Assembly: GCA_024232295.1 (NCBI GenBank)
Contig: JAAEPT010000103.1
Span: 1-64,000, forward strand
DNA from: Cytophagales bacterium
GTDB taxonomy: Bacteria; Bacteroidota; Bacteroidia; Cytophagales; JAAEPT01
Length of the DNA stretch: 64,000 nucleotides
Reading direction: 5' to 3'
Part shown: piece by piece, positions 41,107-49,539 of the stretch
Position numbering within the stretch: position 1 is the first letter of the stretch
How the letters are laid out: every line of letters starts with the position of its first letter
The notes under the pieces: model-generated
What the model saw: the letters and a program-made list of their open reading frames with translations, nothing else
Database searches by the model: none
What the model was told of the DNA's origin: nothing
Translations under genes and position numbers: made by a program

Positions 41107-41796
41107 TTATTTTAAGGCTTCTAAAGATGCAGATAAAGACTCATCAATATTACCAAATTTATTCTGGTAATCTAATTGACTTTTCTTGATTACTTCTAAT
41201 GCTTCTTCTTTTCCATAAGTTTCAACAATCTCACATTTAGGTTTTTGACCTTCAGCAGGAATTTCTTTATAAGTTAAGAAGTAATGCTTCAAACGGTTGA
41301 TTACAGAAGCAGGAACATCAGAAACATCCTTCCATTGTTGGTAAACTTCATCACCTTTCAATACAGCTATGATTTTATCATCAGCCTCTCCTCCATCAAT
41401 CATTCTAAACCCTCCAATAGGAATAGCAGGAACGATTAAATTTCCGTGAGTAATTTGTCTCTCTGTCAACACACAGATATCTAAAGGATCTTGATCTCCT
41501 ACGATTTCTGGTAAGTTGTTCTTATCAGCACAGTTTTTTGCAACTTCATCATCACAATAAGTTTGTGGAACGAAACCATATAATGCTGGTACAATATTAG
41601 AGAATTTTTGAGGACGATCTACCATTAAGTATCCTGTCTCTTTGTCAATTTCGTACTTTACTTGGTCAGTCGGTACAATCTCAATAAATGTATTGATAAC
41701 TTCTGGAGCATCTTCCCCTACACTGATTCCATGCCAAGGGTGTGCTTTGTAACGTAACCCTAAATTTTTCAAAAGGTTATTTGACTCTTTACTCAT
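41107..41796 (-). CDS. ppa: Inorganic pyrophosphatase (family I)
   Basis: YEIDKETGYLMVDRP, LYGFVPQTYCDD, GDQDPLDICVLTE, DKIIAVLKGDEVYQ. Confidence 0.92.
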   Translation of the reverse strand: MSKESNNLLKNLGLRYKAHPWHGISVGEDAPEVINTFIEIVPTDQVKYEIDKETGYLMVDRPQKFSNIVPALYGFVPQTYCDDEVAKNCADKNNLPEIVGDQDPLDICVLTERQITHGNLIVPAIPIGGFRMIDGGEADDKIIAVLKGDEVYQQWKDVSDVPASVINRLKHYFLTYKEIPAEGQKPKCEIVETYGKEEALEVIKKSQLDYQNKFGNIDESLSASLEALK

Positions 41797-41913
41797 TGTA
41801 TTAAAAAATTTTAATTTTTTTCTAATAAACTCACAAGTTAGGTATTTTTATCAAATTTGACGTAATACTCCTTCCATAATCTTTGATTTGATCAGATTAT
41901 TCAATCATAATCT

Positions 41914-42516
41914 CTAAAATTCATTATCAATCGAGGTGGTTTGTTTTTTCGTTTTGACACCTAAGAAACCAAATAGACTACCACAAATACCTCCCAAAAT
42001 ATGACCAAAATAAGAAACATTTGATTGTTCTTTCCAACCAATTGCTTCTTGTGAGGCAAAAGCAAACTCCTTTCCTAGAAATACAACTACTACCAGAATA
42101 AAGGTCATTGGTATTTCTCCAGACTTAACATTTACCACTGAACTCAAAATAATAAACATGTAAACCAAACCACTTGCTCCCAACAATGCAGTATCCATAA
42201 ATAAGACATTTAACACACCAGGAATTAGAGCAGTAATTAACATCATAATCATCAAATCTTTTGAACCATATTTTTCTTCCAAAATAGGTCCAAGAAGTAG
42301 AATGAAAATAAAGTTATTGGTAAAATGAGTCCAGTCAGCATGTCCCATTGCATGAGAAACCAAACGAAAATAACTGATGGGATTTTGAAAAGTAAAATCA
42401 GGATAAACAGTAAACAAAGGCATTACACTTCCTACCAAAATATTATCCAATAATAGAATAAAAGCACAGAAAATGGTAAAAGTTAGAATAACTGGAGAAT
42501 TGTATCTTAGTCTCAT
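41914..42516 (-). CDS. Rhomboid-like membrane protein
   Basis: HADWTHFTNNFIFILLLGPILEEKYGS, LLGASGLVYMFI, VSYFGHILGGICGSLFGFL: GxSG-like motif ASG and TM histidine. Confidence 0.8.
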   Translation of the reverse strand: MRLRYNSPVILTFTIFCAFILLLDNILVGSVMPLFTVYPDFTFQNPISYFRLVSHAMGHADWTHFTNNFIFILLLGPILEEKYGSKDLMIMMLITALIPGVLNVLFMDTALLGASGLVYMFIILSSVVNVKSGEIPMTFILVVVVFLGKEFAFASQEAIGWKEQSNVSYFGHILGGICGSLFGFLGVKTKKQTTSIDNEF

Positions 42517-42634
42517 ACTATCAAAAATTAAGTGTCACTTACTATATACAAAAATAAGAGATTTAATGAAGGTCTCAAGAATTTTATTTTTTTTTCGAAA
42601 AAAATGTAACCCTTTTCAAAACACTCCGTTATAA

Positions 42635-43068
42635 ATGATATCAACACAAAATAAAAACAGTAAAAAACACTGCTGTAGTTGATAAAATCAAGTGTTTAAG
42701 CAACTATGTTAAATTCAGGGAGTCCTTTTCCCCATAGAGGTTCAAGTGAGAACAAGATTAATCAAATCAAAAGAAGTTTAAGTTTAACTATGGGAAGTTC
42801 GCTGTCTCCCCAAGGGTCTACAAGACAAGATATCCAAGTATCGCAGTAAGTTCTTAAAGGTTTGCGCATTTATAAAATAAAAATTACTCCAATCATTTAT
42901 TGCAGTCTTTTAAACCGGGTAATAAAATAAAAATAAGTAGTGCAAATTATCATTAATCTAGGGATATGTCCGATCCCAGAAAGGCTTAAAAGAGAGCAAG
43001 ATGTAAAAATCACGGAAAAGAATTATCAAACACCTCATATTCTATCTTGAATATGAGGTGTTTTTTTT
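42635..43068 (+). ncRNA. Structured intergenic RNA candidate of unassigned class, ending in an intrinsic terminator
   Basis: No ORF; nested stems TATCAAC(42639-42645)/GTTGATA(42678-42684), GGGAG(42718-42722)/CTCCC(42806-42810) enclosing TTCCCCATAG/CTATGGGAA, GGGAT-atgtccg-ATCCC, final terminator at 43031-43068. Confidence 0.45.
43031..43068 (+). terminator. Strong intrinsic terminator upstream of apt
   Basis: CACCTCATATTC-tatctt-GAATATGAGGTG followed by 8 T. Confidence 0.9.
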
Positions 43069-43117
43069 GCCCCATATTTAGTTTTCTCTATCTTTGTTTC
43101 TTACAATAATAAGAATT

Positions 43118-43654
43118 ATGGAAACTATTCAAGAACGTATCAAAAGCAGTATCCGAGACATCAAAGACTTTCCAAAAGAAGGAATTATTTTTAAGGATAT
43201 TACGCCTATTCTAAGTGATGTTAGTTTATCAAATGACATTGTAGAAGAGTTTGTAAAAAGCATTCAAGAAAAAGGGATTAAAATAGACGCAGTAGCTTGT
43301 ATTGAAGCAAGAGGCTTTTTGTTTGGACCTATGATTGCACAACGTTTATCTGTTCCTTTTATTCCAATTCGTAAAAAAGGAAAACTTCCTTATGATACTA
43401 TCTCTTATGAATATGATTTGGAATATGGTTCTGCTGTTATTGAAATGCACAAAGATGCTGTTCAAAAAGACTGGAATGTATTGATTCATGATGACTTATT
43501 GGCTACAGGAGGTACAGCAATTGCTGCTGCTGAGCTAATCAAAACAGAAGGGAATGTAGCTGGTTTTTCATTTTTAGTAGATTTAACTTTCTTAGATGGG
43601 AATAAGAAACTAAAAGAGTATTCTGATAATGTTCTAAGTCTTATTAAGTACTAA
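43118..43654 (+). CDS. apt: Adenine phosphoribosyltransferase
   Basis: IRDIKDFPKEGIIFKDITPIL, CIEARGFLFGP, VLIHDDLLATGGTAIAAAELI; start METIQERI. Confidence 0.96.
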   Translation: METIQERIKSSIRDIKDFPKEGIIFKDITPILSDVSLSNDIVEEFVKSIQEKGIKIDAVACIEARGFLFGPMIAQRLSVPFIPIRKKGKLPYDTISYEYDLEYGSAVIEMHKDAVQKDWNVLIHDDLLATGGTAIAAAELIKTEGNVAGFSFLVDLTFLDGNKKLKEYSDNVLSLIKY

Positions 43655-43677
43655 TTAAAAATATCTAGACAAATAAG

Positions 43678-43710
43678 GAAGGTGTGGGTAAAAATCTCAC
43701 ACCTTTTTTA
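43678..43710 (+). terminator. apt terminator
   Basis: AAGGTGTG-ggtaaaaatct-CACACCTTTTTT. Confidence 0.75.
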
Positions 43711-43788
43711 TTTATCTAAACTTGAATAATTGTACAGAAAAGAGAAAATACTTATATTTTACCGTTAGAGATAAAGATTAAGTTATAT

Positions 43789-44136
43789 ATGGGTAATAAT
43801 GATTGGAAAGATAGATTAGGTACTGTATTTTCTACAGATCCTAATTTCAAGTATGAATATGATGGTGAACAAGAAGAAGAAACACTTCCTCCTTCTGAAC
43901 AACATCTAAAGGTATTACTTGATAAAAAACAAAGGAAAGGAAAAGCCGTTACACTTATTACTGGTTTTGTAGGAACAAATGATGATCTAAAAGATTTGGG
44001 GAAACTATTAAAATCAAAATGTGGTGTTGGTGGATCTGCCAAAGATGGTGAAATTATCGTGCAAGGTGATTTTAGGCAAAAAGTTCTCGAGATACTCCAG
44101 AAAGATGAATATAATGTAAAGAAGGTAGGAGGTTAA
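43789..44136 (+). CDS. SUI1/YciH-like translation factor
   Basis: KAVTLITGFVGTNDDLKDLGKLLKSKCGVGGSAKDGEIIVQGDFRQKVLEIL. Confidence 0.92.
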   Translation: MGNNDWKDRLGTVFSTDPNFKYEYDGEQEEETLPPSEQHLKVLLDKKQRKGKAVTLITGFVGTNDDLKDLGKLLKSKCGVGGSAKDGEIIVQGDFRQKVLEILQKDEYNVKKVGG

Positions 44137-44219
44137 TTCCGTTTTACAAATTTTGTCGCCTATTTGCTATTAGGTCTCTACAATTAATGTTATTGTATAA
44201 TCCGTAAAATTGGAAAGAA

Positions 44220-45698
44220 ATGAGTTCAGCAATAGAAAAAATATTAAAGAATAGTTATACACGTTTACTTCTCTCTGTTTTCTTAGGTTTAGTAGCTTTA
44301 TGTCTATATTTTAATATTGTAATCTATAACACACATGTTAGTGATTCACAAGAAAGTGAGTTAGCTAAGATTCAAGGAGTTGCAAGAAGTACTGCTTCAG
44401 TTATAAAAGCAGAAGACATTCAAAATACTTGTACTAAGTATCCTAAAATGGATGCTATTAAGGACAATATGCAAGATTCTATTTACTATAAAAATGTAAA
44501 GCTCCTAAAAGAAATTCAGCATAGAAATAATATTAAAACTCCAGTTTATGTACTAGTTTTTGATGAGAAATCTCAACATTTTTTATTTGTTTATACTTCT
44601 AATGATAATCCATACTACTTTCACACATACACAAGTTTTCCAGAAGAACTATTAGCAAATTACAAAGCAAATATTGGTGGAATTATTCCTCCCTATGAAG
44701 ATGAACATGGTACTTGGATGTCTGCCTTTGAACCTATCAAAGATGAAAATGGAACAGCAATAGGAATTGTTCAAGTAGATGCACAATTTGATCCCTTCAT
44801 TCAAGAAGCTCGTGTAGATGCTTTCAAACAGTTAGGAATTGCTTCATTTATCTTTATTATTATTGGTTTTGCTTTGTACAAAAAAATACAAACATTCTTA
44901 GATGACGAAGAAGAAAATCAACGTACAATTCATCAAAAAAACCTACACATTACATCAAGTATTCAATATGCCAAAAGAATACAAGAAGTAATTCTCCCTA
45001 CTGAAGAACAAATAGCAGAAGAACTTCAAAACTTTGTGTATTATGAACCCAAAGATATTGTGAGTGGTGATTTCTATTGGTTTAGTAATAAACAAGAAAA
45101 TCATGTGTTTTTGGCTGCTGTAGATTGTACAGGACATGGAGTACCTGGAGCATTTATGTCGATGATTGGTAACACTGTATTGAATACCTTAATCAATGAA
45201 AAAAAGCTTTCTCATGTTGGAGAAATTCTAAAGCAAATGGAGGTTGAGCTAAGAAAAGCTCTTAATGCAGAAGATAAAAATAAAGCGACAACTGATGGAA
45301 TGGATATTGCTTTAATTCACATCGACAAAGAAAAAAATAAAATTTGTTTTGCTGGTGCACAACGTCCTCTTGTAATGATAAGAGAAAATGAAATAAAAGA
45401 AATTAAAGCAACAAAACGCTCAATTGGTTATCTGTATCATGATGATGTATCTTACAACACAGAGGAAATACCATTGGAAAAAGGGGATTGCTTCTATATG
45501 TTCTCAGATGGTTATCAAGATCAATTTGGAGGACCTAAAAATAAGAAGTTTATGAAGAAACAATTGAAACGATTATTGTTAGAAATTCATGAGCAAGATA
45601 TGCCAACTCAAAAAACAATTTTACATGAGAAATTACAGGACTGGAAAGGAGGTCATAACCAGATTGATGATGTTCTAGTAATGGGGATAAGAATATAA
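44220..45698 (+). CDS. SpoIIE-family protein phosphatase with N-terminal membrane/sensor region
   Basis: ILPTEEQIAEELQNFVYYEPKDIVSGDFYWF, VDCTGHGVPGAFMSMIG, MDIALIHIDKEKNKICFAGAQRPL, FSDGYQDQFGG. Confidence 0.92.
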   Translation: MSSAIEKILKNSYTRLLLSVFLGLVALCLYFNIVIYNTHVSDSQESELAKIQGVARSTASVIKAEDIQNTCTKYPKMDAIKDNMQDSIYYKNVKLLKEIQHRNNIKTPVYVLVFDEKSQHFLFVYTSNDNPYYFHTYTSFPEELLANYKANIGGIIPPYEDEHGTWMSAFEPIKDENGTAIGIVQVDAQFDPFIQEARVDAFKQLGIASFIFIIIGFALYKKIQTFLDDEEENQRTIHQKNLHITSSIQYAKRIQEVILPTEEQIAEELQNFVYYEPKDIVSGDFYWFSNKQENHVFLAAVDCTGHGVPGAFMSMIGNTVLNTLINEKKLSHVGEILKQMEVELRKALNAEDKNKATTDGMDIALIHIDKEKNKICFAGAQRPLVMIRENEIKEIKATKRSIGYLYHDDVSYNTEEIPLEKGDCFYMFSDGYQDQFGGPKNKKFMKKQLKRLLLEIHEQDMPTQKTILHEKLQDWKGGHNQIDDVLVMGIRI

Positions 45699-45701
45699 GA
45701 A

Positions 45702-45740
45702 AAAAGCCTTTAAACACAGTGTTTAAAGGCTTTTTTCTTA
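45702..45740. terminator. Bidirectional terminator
   Basis: AAAAAGCCTTTAAACAC-agt-GTTTAAAGGCTTTTTT. Confidence 0.85.
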
Positions 45741-45756
45741 TCAATCTTTAGTGTTA

Positions 45757-47520
45757 CTAGCAATCATAAATTCTCTCAATAGCATCTGCATATTTTTCTT
45801 TGATTACTTTACGTTTACACTTCATTGTAGGTGTCAACTCCCCAGTTTCAATTGTCCAACTAGTTGGTAGTAATTCAAAACGTTTTACCTTTTCATACTG
45901 AGCAAAACTTTCATTAAACTTGTCAACCTCTCTTTGGAATTTATCCATAATTTGAGGAAGCTTTAACATTTCTGCATCTGTAGTATATGGAATACCTTTA
46001 TGACCACAATAATCTCTTAAACCCTCAAAAGATGGAACAATCAAGGCTCCAGGAAACTTTCTAAACTCTCCTGTAATCATAATTTGCTCAATCAACACAG
46101 ATTCTTTGAACTTGTTTTCAAGCATTTGAGGATAAATATATTTTCCTCCAGAAGTTTTAAATTGATCTTTCTTTCTATCAGTAATTTTAAGGTATTTCCC
46201 CTCTACCATTGTTCCAATATCTCCAGTATGGAACCAACCATCTTCATCAATTACTTCAGCAGTTTTATCTGGTTTATTGTAGTAACCTTGCATGATATGT
46301 GGACCTCTTGTTAGAATCTCTCCATCCTCTGCAATCTTAACCTCTATCCCTTCAATCAAAGGACCTACTGTACCTATTCTTACTTCATCAGGATTCGGCT
46401 TATTTACAGAAATAACAGGGGAAGTTTCTGTAAGTCCATACCCCTCTAGTACAGGAATATTTGCAGACCAAAAGACAGTAGCTAAACGAGGTTGAAGTGC
46501 TGCACTACCAGAGGTAATTAATCGTACATTTCCTCCCAATGCTTCTCTCCATTTACTAAAAATCAATTTATTAGCAAGATTTAACTGGAAGTTGTACCAA
46601 AATCCTTGATTCTTATTTAATTCAAATTTGTGCCCTAATTCTAATGCCCAGAAAAATAATTTTCTCTTGATTCCTGAAAGCTCTAGACCTTTTGCATAAA
46701 TCTTATCATATACTTTTTCTAATAGACGAGGAACTGTTGAGAAAATATGAGGTTTGACTTCTTTCAAATTATCCCCAATTGTTTCCATACTCTCTGCATA
46801 ATAGATGGAAACTCCTGCATAAACGTACAGATAAGTCAACATTCTTTCATATACATGACAAAGTGGTAGAAAACTTAACGCATCAGAACCTGCATCAACA
46901 GGTAAAATCTTCTCTGTAGCAAGTACATTACTCATCAAATTAGAATGATTAAGCATTACTCCTTTGGGCTTTCCTGTAGTTCCAGAAGTATAAATAAGTG
47001 TCAATAAATCTGTCTCATCTACTCCTGCTTTGTGCAATTTCAAATCTTCTACAGCCTTGTCACTACCCAAATCAGAAACTTCTTCCCAATATTGAGCTCC
47101 ATCAACCTTATCAAAAGTATAAATACCTACAATACCTTCAATATCCTTGACAGCTTCTTGAACCTTGGCATATAGTTCTGCATCTGAGACAAATACAGCC
47201 TTCACACCAGCATCTTTGAAGATATAATTATAATCTTCTACAGTAATTGTAGGGTACATTGGTACACTTACAGCTCCTATTTGCTGAATGCCATAATCTA
47301 CAAAGTTCCATTCTGGACGGTTCATAGAAATGATAGCAACCTTCTCTTGCTTTTTGATTCCTAATTCTAATAAACCTAAACTTATATTATTGGCATAATT
47401 AACAGCTTCTTGTGTAGAATATGTAATCCACTCACCATTTTCCTTTTTGGCAAATGCATTTTCTTGAGGAGTATTTTCGAGCTGGTACTCCAGCAAATCA
47501 AATAATCGTTGTGTTTTCAT
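45757..47520 (-). CDS. Long-chain acyl-CoA synthetase (AMP-binding)
   Basis: LIYTSGTTGKPKGVMLNHSN, EGYGLTETSPVISVN, GWFHTGDIG, ITDRKKDQFKTSGGKYIYPQ; likely start MKTQRLF (ORF extends to 47577). Confidence 0.94.
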   Translation of the reverse strand: MKTQRLFDLLEYQLENTPQENAFAKKENGEWITYSTQEAVNYANNISLGLLELGIKKQEKVAIISMNRPEWNFVDYGIQQIGAVSVPMYPTITVEDYNYIFKDAGVKAVFVSDAELYAKVQEAVKDIEGIVGIYTFDKVDGAQYWEEVSDLGSDKAVEDLKLHKAGVDETDLLTLIYTSGTTGKPKGVMLNHSNLMSNVLATEKILPVDAGSDALSFLPLCHVYERMLTYLYVYAGVSIYYAESMETIGDNLKEVKPHIFSTVPRLLEKVYDKIYAKGLELSGIKRKLFFWALELGHKFELNKNQGFWYNFQLNLANKLIFSKWREALGGNVRLITSGSAALQPRLATVFWSANIPVLEGYGLTETSPVISVNKPNPDEVRIGTVGPLIEGIEVKIAEDGEILTRGPHIMQGYYNKPDKTAEVIDEDGWFHTGDIGTMVEGKYLKITDRKKDQFKTSGGKYIYPQMLENKFKESVLIEQIMITGEFRKFPGALIVPSFEGLRDYCGHKGIPYTTDAEMLKLPQIMDKFQREVDKFNESFAQYEKVKRFELLPTSWTIETGELTPTMKCKRKVIKEKYADAIERIYDC

Positions 47521-47636
47521 AATACTAAAAAATTTTTTGGTGAAATTAACTGAACTGAGTGAGGAAGAAAACCTCATTTTTTTACAAATAAGGACTTTTT
47601 TAATTTTACGATGATAAAACTTTGATAGTTATTCAT

Positions 47637-49439
47637 TTACTTAAAATCTCCCCTCAACTTTCTGTATTTCTTGCGTGACTCCATCACATAAATACTATTG
47701 CTATGCTCAATAATAATTTGTTTATAAAATTCCATAGCCTTTTGAGGGTTGTTCAGTTCTTGTTCATACAAATTAGCAAGTTTAAAGTACGCATTATCTG
47801 CCAAAATTCCATCTGAATGATCTTGAATAATCTTCAAAAGGCTTTGTTCTGCTAATGTATATTGCTTGGTTTCGAAATATACGGCACTCTGAAGCCATAA
47901 AAGCTCATCTTGTAAGTTATGAGTCTCTAATTCTTTTTCGAGGGCTACAATCGCTTCTAAAGCGCCTTTATATTGTTTTTTGTAAACCAACAAATCGATA
48001 GAAGCATACTTTCTCAGCGCAATGTCTGATGTATCCAAAGCAGTATTATTTTGAATCAGCAAACTTAAGTCAATGGCATCATTTGCAATTTCACGAGTGG
48101 TTGCCAATTTCAAAATATCCAAATGTGATCTTGATAACTCAAAATCTCCCTTGTAATAAGAAAGTTTTGCGTTCTTAAATTTTGCAATTTGAGCAAGGTC
48201 TGATTCCTTCAATGTTTTCTCTACCTCAAGATAAAGCAAAGTGGATTCCCAAGGTTCTTCGGTAAGAATATAAATATCGGCTAAATCCAATAAACTGTTT
48301 GCCCACAAACGTGAAGAACGAGAACTGACTTTTTTCACATTATTTAGGAGTTCGATTGCTTGTGAATAATCTTGAAGATGAAAAGCATACAAAAGTGCTT
48401 GATTTCGCATTATCTCTCCTTTATCTAATCTAGACCTAGTCTGAAGCAATAAAGTGTCGTAATCGGCAATTAAAGCATTAATTTTCGCATTTTCTACTGG
48501 ATATACACTCTTGACTGAAAGCTCTTGTGCTTTTATTGCCTGTTTTTTGAAATTTACATAGTTACTTCCAGTACTGTAAGTCGATGCCAAATATTCAAAA
48601 ATTTCTTGGGCTGTGTTATAATCTTTATTATTCAAAGATATATATCCAAGTCGTTGTAATCTTCTCCCTCCTTCATTTCTCAACTGATCCAAAGATCTCA
48701 ACTGTACAAATGCCTCATAAAAATCTTTTGTCTGAATATGTGCCCAAGACAAAAGTGAGAGCAAATGAATATTTTCTGAATGATTTGGTAGTTGCTCATA
48801 AACAATCTTGACAAGATTTTCATAATCTTCAGAACTTAACAATGGTTGTAGTGTTCTTTGAACTTTACTAATGTCCTTGTCAGAAACCACACTATTGATG
48901 ATCCAATCAACATAACTTCGAGCTACTTTCTTCTTATCTCCTTTTTGAATATATAAATCTACCAAATAATGAATATAAATTGCTTTGTATTTGTCATTTT
49001 TACTTCCTTGTTCAAAAAGTTTTATTCCATATTTTACTTCCCCTCTAGTCTTCAAAACCTTACCAGTTTGAATGGTTCGAGGAACGTCATATTTATATTT
49101 TTCAAAAAGTTTTTCTAAAAGTTTTTCTGTTTTTTTAACATCATCTTTTGCTTTAAAGACAAGGGCATAATCTACTTCAAATAAGGGAATTGCTTGTTTC
49201 TTTACTTTTTTCTTGAGATATTTTTCAAGTTTCTCCCATTCTTTAAGTTCCACCAACACAGTCCTATAATTTTCATATACATCTAAATCATGATCTTTCT
49301 TTACAATTTTTTCTAACAATACCAGTGCTTTTTCAAAATCTCCTTTCTCAATGTATGCCTTTGCCAAGGCTTCATCTTGGGCAAAAAGAGAGAGGTTAAA
49401 CAAAGCAATAAAAGACAAGAAAAACAGAAAACGAAACAT
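47637..49439 (-). CDS. Secreted tetratricopeptide-repeat protein
   Basis: Signal peptide; TPR-like helices AKAYIEKGDFEKALVLLEKI, AEQSLLKIIQDHSDGILADNAYFKLANLYEQELNNPQKAMEFYKQII. Confidence 0.85.
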   Translation of the reverse strand: MFRFLFFLSFIALFNLSLFAQDEALAKAYIEKGDFEKALVLLEKIVKKDHDLDVYENYRTVLVELKEWEKLEKYLKKKVKKQAIPLFEVDYALVFKAKDDVKKTEKLLEKLFEKYKYDVPRTIQTGKVLKTRGEVKYGIKLFEQGSKNDKYKAIYIHYLVDLYIQKGDKKKVARSYVDWIINSVVSDKDISKVQRTLQPLLSSEDYENLVKIVYEQLPNHSENIHLLSLLSWAHIQTKDFYEAFVQLRSLDQLRNEGGRRLQRLGYISLNNKDYNTAQEIFEYLASTYSTGSNYVNFKKQAIKAQELSVKSVYPVENAKINALIADYDTLLLQTRSRLDKGEIMRNQALLYAFHLQDYSQAIELLNNVKKVSSRSSRLWANSLLDLADIYILTEEPWESTLLYLEVEKTLKESDLAQIAKFKNAKLSYYKGDFELSRSHLDILKLATTREIANDAIDLSLLIQNNTALDTSDIALRKYASIDLLVYKKQYKGALEAIVALEKELETHNLQDELLWLQSAVYFETKQYTLAEQSLLKIIQDHSDGILADNAYFKLANLYEQELNNPQKAMEFYKQIIIEHSNSIYVMESRKKYRKLRGDFK

Positions 49440-49539
49440 GAAAATATGGACTTTTAAATGTGTGGGTAATAAATTATCTACAATTCACTATTTTAGTCAA
49501 ATTTTTCCAAAAAAACATACATAAAAGCAGGTAAAAAAG

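Noticed and set aside
42635-43068. Assignment as RNase P RNA or tmRNA
   Set aside because: No convincing GAGGAAAGTCC / ACAGAA P4 core for RNase P, and no tRNA-like GGTTCGA...CC end or tag-peptide ORF for tmRNA; only weak resemblance (TGTCCGATCCCAGAAAGGCTTA) was seen.
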